Shown one piece after another: positions 12,975 through 26,868 of a stretch of DNA of 64,000 bases (within the stretch, counting starts at the first letter, position 1; the number at the start of each line of letters is the position of its first letter). A program made the translations under genes and the position numbers. The notes beneath the pieces were generated by a model. That model saw nothing but the letters and a program-made list of their open reading frames with translations. It had not been told where the DNA came from and made no database searches. The stretch covers positions 255,467 through 319,466 of the forward strand of contig JAGGNK010012114.1 in the NCBI GenBank assembly GCA_017590115.1. Direction: 5' to 3'. This stretch comes from Montifringilla adamsi (Eukaryota; Chordata; Aves; Passeriformes; Passeridae).

Positions 12975-13849
12975 CCAACTGACACCTGACTGGAAGGACA
13001 GGCTGATATACCACAGGGCTGTGCTGCAATCCAAGCAGTCTTAAAGCGCTGAGAAGATGAGCCAACAGGAACCTGGTGAAGCTCATTCAACAAGGCTAAG
13101 TGCAAGTCCTGCACCTGGAGATGAGAAACCCTAGAAGCCAGTGTATGTAGGGGGACACTCAGCTTTGCAGAAAATGTCCAGGGTGGGCACCATGTGGGAC
13201 AGCAGAGCAGACCTGTTGCCAGAGTGAAAGGTATCCTGGGGTACATTCAGAAGAGCTTTGCCAGCAGGTCGAGGGAGGCGATCCTGTTCCTCTGCTCACC
13301 TGGAATGCTGTGTCTAGTTCTGGGTTCCTCGGTACGAGAGACATAGAGCTTCTGGAGAGAGCCAAGTGGAGGGCCACCAAGGTGAGGAAAGGACAGAAAC
13401 CTCTTTCCTAGGAGGAAAGACTAGGAGTGCTGTGAATGTTCAACCTCAGAACAGAAAATTCAGGGGAGTCTCATCAAAGTATTTACATACTCAAAGGGAG
13501 GCTGCCAAGAGAACAGAGCCAGGCTCTTTCCAGTTGTGCTCAGCGACAGATCAGAGGCAGTGGGCACAAACTGAAACATGGGAGACTTCAGCTGAACATC
13601 AACACTAAATTACTGTGAAGGTGACTGAGCACTAGCTCAGGTTGCCCAGGGAAATGGGAGAGGTGGAGTTTTCATCCTTGAAGATATTCAACAGCTCTCT
13701 GGAAACAATCCTGAGCAACCAGTCTAGGTGCTTCATTTGAACATGAGAATTAGCTCTCCAGAGCTAATTCCAGCTAAGCATTTCTGTAACTCTGTGATTC
13801 TGCAACTCCGTGATTCTGTGATTCTGTGAGCATGATTCTGTGAACGTTC
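12975..13849 (+). mobile_element. CR1 LINE fragment, copy 1 (5'-truncated, degraded)
   Basis: The sequence follows the 3' part of avian CR1 in order. First comes the ORF2 stretch with GAGCCAACAGGAACCTGGTG and AAGTGCAAGTCCTGCACCTG (about 13056-13118), then the CAGCAGGTCGAGGGAGG block (about 13262-13280). Next is GGAATGCTGTGTCTAGTTCT (about 13302), then the GGGCACAAACTGAAACATGG and CAGGTTGCCCAGGGAAATGG blocks (13561-13657). It ends in a 3' tail of GATTCTGTGA repeats (about 13792-13840), which fixes the plus orientation. CR1 ORF2 normally encodes an endonuclease and reverse transcriptase for retrotransposition. Here the 5' region is missing, internal segments are deleted and frames are broken, so the copy is inactive. 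An inverted repeat with 11-bp arms (GAATTAGCTCT at 13747-13757, complement at 13760-13770) lies in the 3' part. The left boundary is approximate. Confidence 0.88.
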
Positions 13850-16586
13850 TGTATTTATTCCAAAACCAATGAACCAGAGAGATCTTAGTGGAGTCATTGA
13901 ACAGTTATGAGCAGAATTTCCTGTGTTCTCTGGGAGAAACCATATTGCTATTACTTCAGCACTAATCATCACACAATATGTTAGAGTGCCCTGGTGCTGT
14001 AGGATCATCTATGAAATGTTTAACGGTGCTCACAAATATGTTTTTCCTCACTGTTATGTTGCACCAGTTCCAAAATATTCTTTCACAGACTATCATAGTA
14101 CAGTTTTCTTGATACCTGCTACCTTTACTTCCAGCCATTCCTAAAATCCTTTTCCCCACTTTATTTGTTTTTACTTCATTTAAATTAGATTCATAAGGTT
14201 AAAGATGTTTTTTCTTGCATGTACATTAGCAGAAGCAATGTATAGTGTTTATTTTCTTACCATTGTTTTGAATATCTGCTCACATACCATTTGATCCTAA
14301 TGGTAATGTCAATGGGGTTGGGAAAAAACAAGGTGTCATGTGGACTATCTTTCAAGTATTTTAAGCTGTGCAGACTGAAAATGTCTCTTCCACCCTTGGC
14401 AGCAACTCTAGTTCACAATGCCATCTGTAAAATTAAAAGAATAATCTGTTCTTTTTCCTCATTGAAACTCTGTAAAGCTTTCAGGATTTTGTGGGAAGGG
14501 AGAAGAACCCATTAGGTATCTTTGCTGGACTCCTCTTCAGAAAGGGGCATTTCTTTGTGATCCTCAAATTTACAAGTTTTCAGATATCCAGCGCAGTTCA
14601 GACTACTTCTTCAACAGAGGACATAGGAATTGCAGATAATGCATTATTGTATGTTCTAATTTCTTGTACAGAAATTACAAGAATGCAAAAAATTTCAAAC
14701 TTTGCACACAGCTACCATTAATTCATCAGTAAAAACAATAGAATCAAAAGTATTAGGCCACAACCATCAGTGTTCTCTCATGGGAATGACCTGCGAGGAC
14801 AAGTCTCCTCCTCCTTGTTTTTTTTTTTTCTATATTTCTTTTTTATTAAAGACAAAGAAGATTTATTTTCCTTGACTCATCCTAATATTATTCATACTTC
14901 AGAGTAGGAAGAACATTCATATACTATTTTCCTATATAACTTACATTGTTCTATCTGATGGTGTAACTGAAGAGTATTGTAACATGTACACACAGAGGAC
15001 AACAGTCTTTTAGTTGTGGGTTTCTCCTTAACTTTGACATTTCTTGACATTTGAGTAGCTCATCATGTAAATTCAATACTATATGAACACAGGTTTTTTG
15101 GCATTTAAGTTCTGGAAGCTTTTCCTATTCTTTCAGGAAAAAATATATATGAGAGAAAGAGAAAATTCTAGGGGATACATAAGATATACAGGGACTTTGA
15201 ATCTTTTCAATTTGCAAATAATGTCTTTAATTTCATTTTCAAGGTAAGTGTCAGGGCAGTCCATGAACTCAGTTGTTCTTGTTCAACACTACCAGAGCAG
15301 AAAAATCTCAAACCATTTAAACAAAAAAAAAAACAACAAACCTCTTTCATCTCCACTTTGCAACTTATATATTAAAATATCAGCCACATTAAAAGTACCA
15401 CCTCAACCAGCATTAGCCTATTTATTGCCAGAGAGATTTGAGGTAATGCTGCTTCAATTAAACAGTGGTGATTACTGTCCACCATCACTAGATTCAGTTG
15501 ATATGTTGGGTGATGGCACCTCATCAAATGCAATATTTAAGGCCTGTCTTTCCAAACACGCGTAATATACAAAGTACCACAGATCTGCCACTATTTCAAA
15601 TGGAGGGCAAAAATCAACTGCCTCAAAAATTTAATAGGAAGGACAAGTATTTACCAGATGCAAGTAGATTGCTGCTCTTGCACTACCTGTTCCATAAATT
15701 TCACATGACATTAGGTGGCAGGTAAAATGTTCTTTTGTGGAATATGCTGTGGAAAAATTCACACTTAAGAGTCTAAAGTTGTCCTCACGGGACAGAGAGA
15801 ATAAAACTAAGGGTTTATTCATGTTTCAGTAGGAAGTGAACTCCAAAAATGAGTAAAGGTTTCAAATGTCATGTCAGTGAGCATCCTCCCAAATAACTGC
15901 TACATATATGAAGAAAGGATATGGTGTAGACAGTGTCTTTCAGACATCACTTTCACCATCACTTCTGCTTTTCCTCTGCTTCCTCAGCCTCAGCCAATGC
16001 TGTGCCCACTGGGCTTAGAGCAAGGAAGCAAAACAAGGGACAGAAGGAAAACAGTTCTTCCCGCACAGCTTGCTTTGTTCTTCCAAGCACAAGGCAACAA
16101 ATACCTATTTAATCCTTTACATGTTTGCAAAGCATTGCATTCAGGAAAGCTTTCATAAATAATACCTCCCCAATGACTAATTATAAAAGCTATTACACAA
16201 ATGTGAGGAACTAAATCTGTTTTCCAAGGTTACAGAGACAGCATGTTTCTCTAACGTGAGTGCTTTGCTCCAAATCTGATGGATACTTTATGTCCTATAG
16301 AGAAAACAGTAATGATATGTGATTTCATGCAACAGACACTCAATGAGCGAGACCTGGTTGCAATGTTCTCTGCTCACATAACTTCAGAGAGACTGCCGGG
16401 AAAGGTGGTGAAGGAAAGAAATGTACATCACATGAGTTTTGGACTGAACAAAATCACACAGAGGGTCTAACCAAACATTTGCACATTTGCAACACTATAA
16501 CTGCAACTTTGGTTCCTCTTATATTTTCTTAGGCAAAGACACTTCATTAAATTCTGCAATTTATTTCCTTAGAAAAGGTTTTGGAG
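13850..16586. other. Unique non-coding DNA
   Basis: No gene is supported. The longest open frames (about 105 codons at 15248-15565 and 95 at 15871-16158) match no family I know. A 12-T run lies at 14818-14829. I see no transposon. Confidence 0.55.
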
Positions 16587-16680
16587 GTTTTTTTTGCTTT
16601 GCTTTTTTATGGTTTTTTATGTGGTTGGTTGGTTTATTGGCTGGGTTTTCTGTTGTTTGTTTTTTTGTGGGTTAGGTTTG
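16587..16680. repeat. G/T-rich strand-asymmetric low-complexity tract
   Basis: The plus strand is nearly all T and G (GGTTTTTTTT, TTGGTTGG, GTTTGTTTTTTTG), with only occasional A or C. It is one of a dispersed set of similar tracts in the window. The frame across it encodes Phe/Gly/Trp/Val runs and is not a real protein. Confidence 0.8.
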
Positions 16681-19540
16681 GATTTTTATTCAAACTAATA
16701 GTTTTCATTGTCATAAATTTCAAATAACTGCAGAGACATTTTTTAATTGTTCCAAGTGCTCACTTTTGGGATGAAACCAAATATGGAAAGTTGCCACCCT
16801 ATAAATGAGTGATCTGTTTTGAGTGTGTGAGTTTTACAGCCATACAAGTGCTCCGCTATGTTTACATGCCTATATTTCAAAGCTCCGTATGTTTTATATA
16901 ATGATTCACGGCAATATCATCATGCCAACAAATGGCATATTTTGTGTATTTATGTTCATTAAGTGGTAAGTCCAAGAGTGATTTAACTGTTGCTTCTAGC
17001 CCTGATCTCGTGCAGCACACACTGGAGAGGCAGAGTGACTCAGGGCTCTGGTTGCCTGCCTCTGCGTGCAAACACCAGTCAGCTTTGATGCCTTTCGCTT
17101 ACAGCACTTTTCAATAAGTGCTAAAGAATTGCTTTTGGAGCTGGGGAAAGCTGACAGATCCCCTCTGAGATTAAGTGAACACACTTGCCAGAACAGAAAG
17201 GAGAAAGAAAATTTGTTCAAGGCTTGCATGCTTTGGCTTGCTGCTGTCAGAAGAGAGCTTCCATAGGTGTTAGCAGTAGGAATGGGCTGTGATTTAAATA
17301 ACTGCTTTTATATACTTAGTAAATTGTAAGCAAAGAGTAACCAGATTAAGTTCTGATCCATTTGTTTTTCAGGGCACTTAAACCCACCAATACAGAACTC
17401 ACCTAAGCTCCAAGAACTCCAAGACCAAAATGAAATACACTGACATTTTTTTTGTAGTGAGTTGTGAAAGATAGGTGAAAATTTAAATCCTTATGTCCAT
17501 ATGTGAGAATTTAGACATATCATTTTCTTCCTTATGGTCTGGCTATGTCTTAAAGATGTATTCAGAAATATTCATTTCATTCTGGTGGTGTTATTCTGTC
17601 CTACTGTTGGCTTACTTGTCAAGGACAGGAATGTATAAAAAAATAATAATACTAAAAAACCATTGTGGATTCATATGCCAATCTTTCTCACAGGTACAGT
17701 TCTATCACCTTTTTAAAATTTGTCTGTAGATTCATTGGACGTGTAAATGCATTGAGACAAACTTCAGCTATAGAAAGATTTCTCTCATCTTAGTTTTCTG
17801 CTTACACAATGGAAACAATTCTGTCTGAATTAATATCCATATGGAGTCAGAATGAGAATAATTTGAATCAATGAACTTATAAAAAAACTTGAAAAGAAAA
17901 GTATTTTCTTTGCAGAAATGCTTCATTAAACACTATTGCTTGGAAGTGTTACCCAAGGTGCAGTAATAAGAAAGAAGAACACAGAAAAACCTGTGAAGAA
18001 TACTTATGATATTTATGTAATGTTTATTGTAACTCTTTGTCTCTTGCTCCTTGCTTTTCAAAGACATAATTGCTGAAGAGGAGTCTCCTGGAGGAGGTTG
18101 TCCTCCTGGCACTTTCAACTACTAATTAGACATCCCTTCTTACTAGAGTCTAACTTATTAATTAAATTAGTCCTGATGTTTTCAGCAGCTTTTCTGTGGT
18201 TCTGAATGACAGGATGAAAAGAGTTCATTGAGGTTATTGTTTCTCAAGGTTTAACACCAGATCTGTGTCTTCTTGTGAACTGGAAGCCAGCATCCGAAGG
18301 TGTTTAAATCTGGGCTTGTCCATGGGCCCTACGCAGACTGAGGTAAATCCATAAAATACGAAGCAACCCCTTTTTTTAAAAGTAATTTTATGTAAGCTAA
18401 ACCGTAGGTGTTCTTAAATAACCAAGAGTTATTTAATGTACTGCAACTGTTTGCTGATTCACAAGTCTGAGATTAGGCATATCACAAGTGGGTTGTTGGT
18501 GAGGCTGTTCATTATGTTTACAGTGTCTTTTGGGGCATCATGGATGATTAGGAGGTATGATGTAGGTGGGCAAAGGTTATGTGCAGTGACAAATCTGACC
18601 TGTTCTCTATGGTCATGGAACACAAAACAAATACATTTAAATTCCTCCATTTGCCTTTGTATAGTAGAGACCAAATGTAGCTCTATACAGGGAGGCAGAG
18701 TGAGCAAATCACTGTGCAAGGAGGCAGCTAATTGCTGAACTTGATTGCAACTGCTAATCAGAGTCACAGGGAAAAAAGTGTTGGGAATTAATTAGGCAAG
18801 GACCTTCAGAACAGCAGCAGGAAGCCTCCAAGTGACCTTTATTTACAGTCAGTTAAACAGAAGTGTGACTAAAAATGCCAAGGAGCAAATCAGATTATTA
18901 ATATTGATTGCTTAAAGAAAATGAATAATTTAGGAGCAGTTAGAATAAATATGCAGTGACAGAGATGAAAGAGCACAATGTACTGCCTTTCCAACATTCA
19001 TCTATCATGCAGCAGTGCCCCTTCACACAGAAATGGAGAATTTCCACCATCACAAAATATAATTAGTTTCATGACCCAGCATGATTGCTGTATTGGTGCT
19101 GTAAGAAGTGTTTCTTTATTATTATTATTATTATTTTCCCAGGGCAGCAAGATGTAGAGGGAGACACAGGTCTGCTCAACAGTAGCTTTGCTCTTGGAAC
19201 TTTTCAATGAGATCAAATTCAGGTACCATGGGATTACCTTTTAGTTCTTTGTCAAAAAATAGCAGAAATGTGGAATGTCGTTTATTCAGACGTACTACCA
19301 GAGTGACCATTTTTAACAAAGCTTAAAAGTATCTATAAAATCTCATAGTCCTAAAGTCCCACTCCTGCTATTCTACACTCTGGGCTTTTTTTTGCTTTTT
19401 TTTTCCAATTATTTTTATGGTGATTATTTTTAATTTCTCCTCCATTTTCCCTAATTTTAGTCTTAAACCCTAATAAATTGGCCTGATAGGTTGCAGGAAC
19501 ATAAGAATAGATATTTTGCTTATTTTCAGTGGGGAGTTGT
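16681..19540. other. Unique DNA with regulatory-looking stretches
   Basis: There is no gene or transposon. Two segments, 16880-17270 and 18430-19080, have the mixed composition and dense homeodomain-type words (CTAATTGC, TTAATTAGG, ATTAATATTGATTG) typical of vertebrate conserved non-coding elements. This is judged by eye only. A small (ATT)n repeat lies at 19116-19136. Confidence 0.4.
19116..19136. repeat. (ATT)n microsatellite
   Basis: This is a run of about seven ATT units ending in TTTTCCC. Confidence 0.9.
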
Positions 19541-19663
19541 ACAGGTTTTTTGTTCGTTTGTTTGGTTGGTTTTTTTGTTGTTTTTTTTGTTTGTTTGTTT
19601 TTTGGGGTTTTTTTTTTGTTTGTTTTGTTTTGGTTTTGGGGTTTTTTTTGTTTTTATTTACAG
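19541..19663. repeat. G/T-rich strand-asymmetric low-complexity tract
   Basis: The plus strand contains TTTGTTTG, GGTTGG, TTTTGGGG and long T runs with almost no A or C. Minus-strand frames across it give Lys/Asn/Thr/Gln runs and are artefacts of composition. GGGG blocks occur near 19603 and 19639. Confidence 0.88.
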
Positions 19664-22545
19664 ATTTTAAAAATAATAATGTCATAAAATATAATAACAA
19701 AATCAAAATATTATTATAGTACTGAAAGTACAAGGCAACAATAAGATATCTGCATGTATATTCACCTAATCAATCCCATTTTCATAATATTACCTGAAAA
19801 GGAAACCGGGTAGCACTACTCCTGTATGTCTTATCCTATTTTTTTTCCTTTTTTCTTTATGTCAGCTGTTTTCTTCATCTTATTTTCTCTTTTTTTTTTC
19901 TTTCCCCAGGAAAGGAGACAGAGGCATATTTAACCAGGAGAAGCAGACCACACAAATATAAGGCAAATTTTTTTCCCATCATTTTGCTGCTACTCTGTCC
20001 AATGACTTTCAAAACTGAGATTGTGAAGAAAGAGACGATTGTGTAAATTTCCTTTTTCCTTTGAGAAAAAGAGTCCTACAGAATAAGTTTTCAAAAGATG
20101 GTGCTTAGATTAATTGGGCAGTATGATGGCTGTATTTCTACCTTTACTGTTAATGGTCTCAGAGGTGGTGGTGCACTGCCTGTTGTGCTGCCTTTGACTA
20201 CACAGGGGAATTTTCTGTTGGCTGTATTTTGCTGTATTATATTAATATAAATTAACATAAGGTCTGATGACAGCACCCATCTGATGATTATGACTCAAAC
20301 CTTCATGATCATATGTGCCCTCATGCAGAGGAAATGCATACATGGTGCAGACAAAACAGGTCAGCACATGTTTTATGTGCGTAATGTATCCTTGGAACAT
20401 AGCTCCATGGGGCAAAATTGTACTTCAGGCAACATTTGGGTGAATCAGGGAAAACAGAGCTTTTAGAACACAGTCCTGCCCCTTTCACCTGACAACTGGC
20501 TGTCAAAGGCTGCCAAATGTGAATGAACAATGCAACCTGTGCAGAAAGGAAACCTGTGCTGGTTACTCATAAACTCCTATAGCTTCGGTCCTGTGTAAGC
20601 ACTGCTTTCTTATGCACATTGTTCTTGTTAAATGTGGGAAGGTGTACGTGCAGTAAGGCAAGTAGGAGTACACTGAAATCAGTGGTATGAGGAGCCATAA
20701 ATATTTTAGTTTTCATTTTCCCTACTGCCAGAAAAATAATTGCTTATAGATGAAACAATGAGTTTACATCTCAGAGAATTGTTTTTATTTCAGATGACTT
20801 CTACTCTTTGCATTAAAGTGACTTCTGTGAGTCCCCAAAAATTACAGAAACTGATTCATATTCTTTGGATACTCCTCAGTGAAACTGAGTGATGATACCA
20901 GCAGATTAATAATGCAAGTTAAGAAACAAAGAACAAGTAAGTCATGGTCTCAGCGTGAATATAAATATATTCCAGCTTTTTAAGACCTTACTCATGTGAG
21001 TTAGGCACATTGATTTGAATGAAACTATTCAGATGTACAACTACTCATATTTTGAACATTAATATGACAACAGACTACATTCATGCTACATTCACAGTGT
21101 GGTGAAAGAATGAATTGCTAAATTTTATCCCATCAATGTAGTTTTAATTAAGTCCCTTAGCACTGAAGTTACTCTTCATTAACAAATGATATTCTTCTTT
21201 ATCCTATGGACCATAGAATCATTCACAACATGATGAATAGACAAGGATAACACTAATGCATGAATAACATTAAATCTGGCATCAAGAATTTGTCTTTGCA
21301 TATGAAGTAAGACTAGTTTAAATGCAATTTTTTTTAGTTAATACTAATACAATTTTAGCTCATATGGCAAAATGAATTTTAGTTTGATTGTGAACTTTAG
21401 CTCACATAGTGAATTACATCCTCATCTTAAGAAGAGAATATATCTGGCAAATGGATGTTATTGAAAAATTAGTTACTTTAAAACATACCTGACCTGGCTT
21501 ACATCCACCAGATTCATGCCATCTTTGTGAGCCTCCTAGTCGCTTGATGTCACAGAAAAATGTGAACAGAAAGAGAGCAGATTAAATGAGTTTCGTTTTT
21601 ATGTTAGGCATGCAAAGATGCTTGGTGACCTCTCATTCTTTCAAAGCCATCTCATTATGAAATCCTCTGTGAAGTTTGGGGGGAAAAACAGTTGACATCT
21701 CAGCTCCAGCTTGGAAGCAGTGCAGGATGGGGATAGCAGGCAGCCTGCTGCTCTGGCCAAGTGTCACTGGCAGCATGGTGTGGGAAGCCAGGCATGGCCC
21801 TTGCCCACACAATGTGATACCTGGCTCCTTTTCAGTCCGTGCTGTTCATCTCTCGCTTTCATGAATACTGTAATTATAATGGTTGCCACTTAAAAGTCAG
21901 TGTTTGCCAAGACCTGTCACCGAGCAGCTTCTGAAGCACCAGAGCTTTGCGGGAAACAACTGTGTGGTACCTGTTGACAAATGCTGGCTTTTAAATGGCA
22001 CCCACTGTAAAGGAAGCCCTCTCAACCTTCTCTAACTACATCAGTGAGAAGTAAATTATTTGTTTTTTCACATACCTTTCTCTACAGCCTTCCCCTGGTG
22101 TGTGAAATTTCTGTTACTTGAGAGAAGTTCAGGACCTTCTTGAGAAGTGCCGCCTCTGAAAGGTGCGTTTTGGTGAATAAGACATTATTATTCAGGGGGT
22201 ATTCTTTATTTCTTCTCTGCTAACTTATTCCTGCAAATTATAAATCAACATCTAACAATTTTTTTTGTAATATATAACTTCTATTCAAAGAAAAATTTTT
22301 TTTGGAGGTGTGTTAAAATTATTACAGTAGTTGAAAGATGGGTTACTGGTGATTTATAGGTGATTTGAGCAGTGAATGAGCTGCTGTTTGCTCTCACATC
22401 ATGCCAAGACTTTTCACTCTCCTTTCCAAAAGAGGTTGTTCTGCTTTTCATTGTGCCACAGAGTAATGTCAAGTTATTAAGCGTCACTTGACACAATGGA
22501 ATACATATTTTAAAGAAAAAAGAACACAAATATACCTTTTTTGGT
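19664..22545. other. Unique AT-rich non-coding DNA
   Basis: No supported gene, RNA or transposon. Small T-rich runs occur near 19839-19900. A patch of more mixed composition at 21660-21990 has short overlapping plus-strand frames with no recognisable domain. Confidence 0.55.

Positions 22546-22566
<21 letters not shown>
22546..22566. repeat. Poly-A run (21)
   Basis: This is 21 consecutive A followed by GAAGACAAG. No retrotransposon body is recognisable upstream, so it may be simple expansion rather than a tail. Confidence 0.92.
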
Positions 22567-22576
<10 letters not shown>

Positions 22577-23908
22577 TCTTTTAACAGAAAACAATCCATG
22601 TTTAACAGGCCAGTGTGCTGCACTCAGTAATGGAGGGTGCAGAGGCAGACACTGGCTGAAGCAAGTGGCACAGAGAGTCTTCTGCCTACTTCTTCTCTTC
22701 CTGTGCTTGCCATCACCCAAATGCTGCTGCAGCACTCAGCCTACCACACTTGGAAGGGTGGAAAGTGGAAAAAAGGAGTGAGATGGGTGGCATAAATAAT
22801 AAAGAATTTATACATGGAAGGACTGTTAGTTCCAAAATTATTCTTTCTCTCCATGGCTCTCATTCCCTCACTGTTTAACTAATCAAATTGTGAAAGTACT
22901 TAAGCAAATGCCAAAATCCCATATTTGAAACATGTGTCTTGAAATAAAGCATGTGTTAAAGTGTTTTCTGAAACTGGAATAACAATAATGGGGCTTGGGG
23001 AATGTCAGCAATACTCATAAAGGAATTTTACTTTAACATGGTGGAAGGCTGTCATCATTACAGCCCAGCCAGCTCTCCGCTAAGTCACCTTTCTTTTAAA
23101 TTTACCTTGTAAGAAGCACTCAACACTGAGTGTTAAAAAGGCACTGGCAAATGTGGAAATGGATTCCAGACACCCTGATATGTGAGCATATTAATGCTAG
23201 AGCAAAAATTTTGATTATTTCAATGGCATTACACCTCAGAATAATTTCTCATACCCAAATAGTATTTGAAAAATCCTATCATATTTAGAATAATGGTCTA
23301 ATCCCGAATAATTCTGGGAATCCTTCATCTCATGAAATTTGTGCTTTCACGCAACATGTAGTGGATCAGAGTCTTTGTGAGCCAGATAAATGACAGAGAA
23401 GCAGAGCAGTACAGGCACCAGTCTGTACGTGAGAGGCAGCCACAGCCCAGCAGACAATTTAATCTCATCCGTTTTCCAAACCCAGCCTGCATTATTGCAA
23501 CACTGACTGATGTCTCAGTGTAATAAAGTATCATCCCTAGAATGGTACATGTTTCTGTTTTATCCCTTTGTTTGTACACAGATTAAAGCATGTTCCCCAT
23601 TGACTGCAACCTATAATTGAATCAAGGCTTCTGTCACTGTCACAGACAGCAGGATTGGGGCTTGAGTGGTTTATGAGCATAAGCAGCACAATCTAAAGAT
23701 TAAACTTCATCTTTGATCTTGAGGCTGTGACCATGGATTTTCTGTTGGTAACATATAGAAATAAAAATAATAGAAAAAATCATGAATGAAAGACCTGGAG
23801 AAAAAAAGAGGTTAGCTGGGGATCAAAGACACTTTTGTTTGGTGTGAAATTTTAATACAAACTAGTTAGTTAAAAGAGTGGAAGATTTTTATTGGTCAAT
23901 TTTTTTTC

Positions 23909-23942
<34 letters not shown>

Positions 23943-23957
23943 GTATATATATATATA
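23909..23957. repeat. (AT)n microsatellite with two GT interruptions
   Basis: AT dinucleotides run for about 49 bases, interrupted by single G substitutions near 23929 and 23943, and are preceded by a short T run. The tract is likely to vary in length between individuals. Confidence 0.95.
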
Positions 23958-26847
23958 AAGAATCTATAAAAATTCTTGGAGGGGAGATCACTGGATCCAA
24001 GTGGGTGAATTAAGCTGCTTTCCAACTCCTTTAAGCTTCTGAATTCTCAGCACAATTTTGAATGAGGAAAAAATAATTTTCCTGCTCTTTACATGCAAGT
24101 CACAGTTTTCTTATGTGTTCCAAAGTACCCATGGCCTCAAAGCACTACTGCACAGCTGCTGCTACATATGTTGCTGCTGAAAGCTAAAACTTGCTGAAAT
24201 AATCATTCCCAATGTTTGAAGAGAACATGTTTTAGGCACCGCTTGATGCATCTTGTTTCTTCAGGGAGCCTGAAGTCACAGCACAAAACAGCAGTGACAT
24301 CAAAAATTCAGGGTTGATGTGGGCTTTTGTTGTCCCCCCTCTCATCCCCACTCTGGTCTCTGGCAATGTGAAGGACTACAAAAAACTGCTTGCATCATAA
24401 ATCTTTATTTCAGAGTAAGTGATAGGATTGATGCTTGTACATAATCGTCCATGTTGGATATAAGAGCTGTAAATTTTTAGTTTGTACATGGAAGAAGGAT
24501 AATACAGGGAACACAGTGTAAAATTTTAAAAGAGAAAACAAAGGAAAAGGCAGTTTTACACTATTCCACTGTCATCGGATGAGAGATGCATTAAACATAA
24601 GCTCACAGGATCAATCATACATACAGGTAAGATCAAACAAACCATATGGTAACCCTGAGAGACAGATGTCCTTCCCAATTCTTTCACTCCATCAAGATAA
24701 ATAGCTGCAGTTTGGTTACTTGACTGATGCAAATCAATAAAACTCTATTGAAATCTGCAGCAGTGCTGGGACATTTTTTCTCCATGAATCTGTTTCTCAA
24801 GTTTGGCCCACTATACAGTATTCAATGAAAGAGTAGTTCAATATGTTTTAAATTTGTTTTTTTTTTCTCCCTTGTACTTCAACACTGGCAGCTAAGACAG
24901 ACAGTGAGAAATGTTCAGAGAAAGAAATGGAGCATGGAAAATATTGCTTTTTCAAACAGGGGGGAAAAGGCAAAAGAAACTTTAAAAAGTTGGAGGAGAT
25001 GGGGTGAAAATTTTGGTTCTAATGCACCTGAATTTTTAATTTGTCACAAAGCTAGGAGTGATACAAAAATGTTGGTCATGCTTATGGACCTCACCAGAAG
25101 TGGGAAATGCCTGGTTGTTTTTGCAAATTAAACCCTTTAGATTTTATGGCTGACCGTGGCATTCAGAAATTAACTTTAGTCAGGGAGGTTGGAAAATTCC
25201 CAGCAGTGCATGGTGTATCTATCCGTCTGTGATATTTTAACTGCCACTTGTCTTTGGAACTAAAGCTGGAAGGTGCAACCCACACTTGTGCAAAGCTTGT
25301 GAAAGAGCTGTGCAGCACACAAGGGCTGAAAGTGTGAGGTTTGTGTGGTGCTGAGGCTGCATGAAGCTCCAGTGCACAGAGCTGGATTTAATCCAAGGAG
25401 AAAAGGGCTATACACTGTATTGCCAGTCTAGTCACAACATGCTATTGAAGAGGACAATAATAAGGACACAGCATCTGGTGGAAGGAGGGACACAATTACT
25501 TGTCTTTTTTTCTCTTTCAAAACAGTGGCTTTAGTTGTCTTCTGACACCATTTTTAATTTCTGATGCTTCAATTTTAAATTTTCTGTGAGGCAAACCCAA
25601 GATGTGGCAATATAAATGGAGCCAGTTGTAATTTAGCTCAGTGTGAACTCTTGATTGTTTTTGAATATGCAATTGCAGCCACAGGGATGGTGAAATCAAA
25701 TTGGAGTAGAAAGCCACCATCCAAAGACAGTACCTCTTTACATCAAGAGAATCTGTATGGCAGAAAGGCTTTTCCGTACAGGCTGATGCAGGGCACAGAA
25801 ACCCTGCTCTGCGCATTTGAACCAGAGCTGGGAAAATGAGCTAACAAATGTTGCTCATGAATATTCATAAACATTTTCAAAGGAAGGAATTTATCCATGT
25901 TGACATCTCATTTATGTTTGCATTCTGCCAAAGTGTAATCATGAACAATCCAGTATGCACACAATTTAAACTAAATTTTAAATTAAAACAATGGCATCTA
26001 TTAAAAACTCAATTTTTTTCATTGAAACTATGTTCATATCACCCTTCCTGACATATTTCAAAATGAAGAGCACAAAATGAAGATTTTGTGCGGGGCATCT
26101 TACTGGGAGTTCTGACACCTGTAAAATGACTTCGTGAGAACAGCGATTCCCCAAATACTCACTTGGAAAGGGCAAGGATTTTGGCTTATTTGGGGACATA
26201 TTTCCACATTTGTCTATAACTGTACTATACAGAACAAATATCAGAGAGTTTAGTTCCCAAAATCTCAGAAATAGTCCAGCTAAATTCCAGGTTATAGATC
26301 AGCATAAATTGTTTTATTTTATGTGGATTAATAAGTGTTTCTCTGCTGAAGGCTTTGAATTTGCTGTTTTTTTGTGCAGTTGGCTTGTTCTTCTTCATAC
26401 AAACTGCATCTGAAGATTTCCAGAATCTGGAAGAACCTTAGCCTGTGCAAGTAACTCACACTTGACATTGTGCCTAAATGCAGTGGAACCATCATTGTGT
26501 CCTTTCCTCCCCAAAAACTCCCAGAGTTCTGAGAATTTTTACTAAAGTCACAAACGTGGCTTTGTTCAGGAGTGTGAAATCATCCCATGCCTGTCAGCAG
26601 CACACTGACAAGGACTATTGTTGTTATTGTGGCTATCTACAGGTTGAACATAATCTCTGCAAAGATTCATTTGCCAGAACCTTTCCTTTAAATCCATACT
26701 CTCAGGACTATATAATGTGCCTACTCTTTAAAGACACCTCCCTTCTGTAACCTGCAGCTGGAATATGTACTGCAGGTTCATGCTTGCTGTCAGTCAAATA
26801 AATGCTTTCAATTTTTCATAACAAGCAGTGTCTTCAAGTTTAAAAGA

Positions 26848-26868
26848 AAATAATAATAATAATAATAA
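26848..26868. repeat. (AAT)n microsatellite
   Basis: About six TAA/AAT units, flanked by A-rich sequence. Confidence 0.9.

Noticed and set aside
17006..17037. Shared 15-mer CACTCTGCCTCTCCA between 57939-57953 and the reverse strand of 17020-17037, both beside GTGCAGCACAC
   Set aside because: A few exact 15-mer matches are expected by chance in a window this size and the similarity does not extend.
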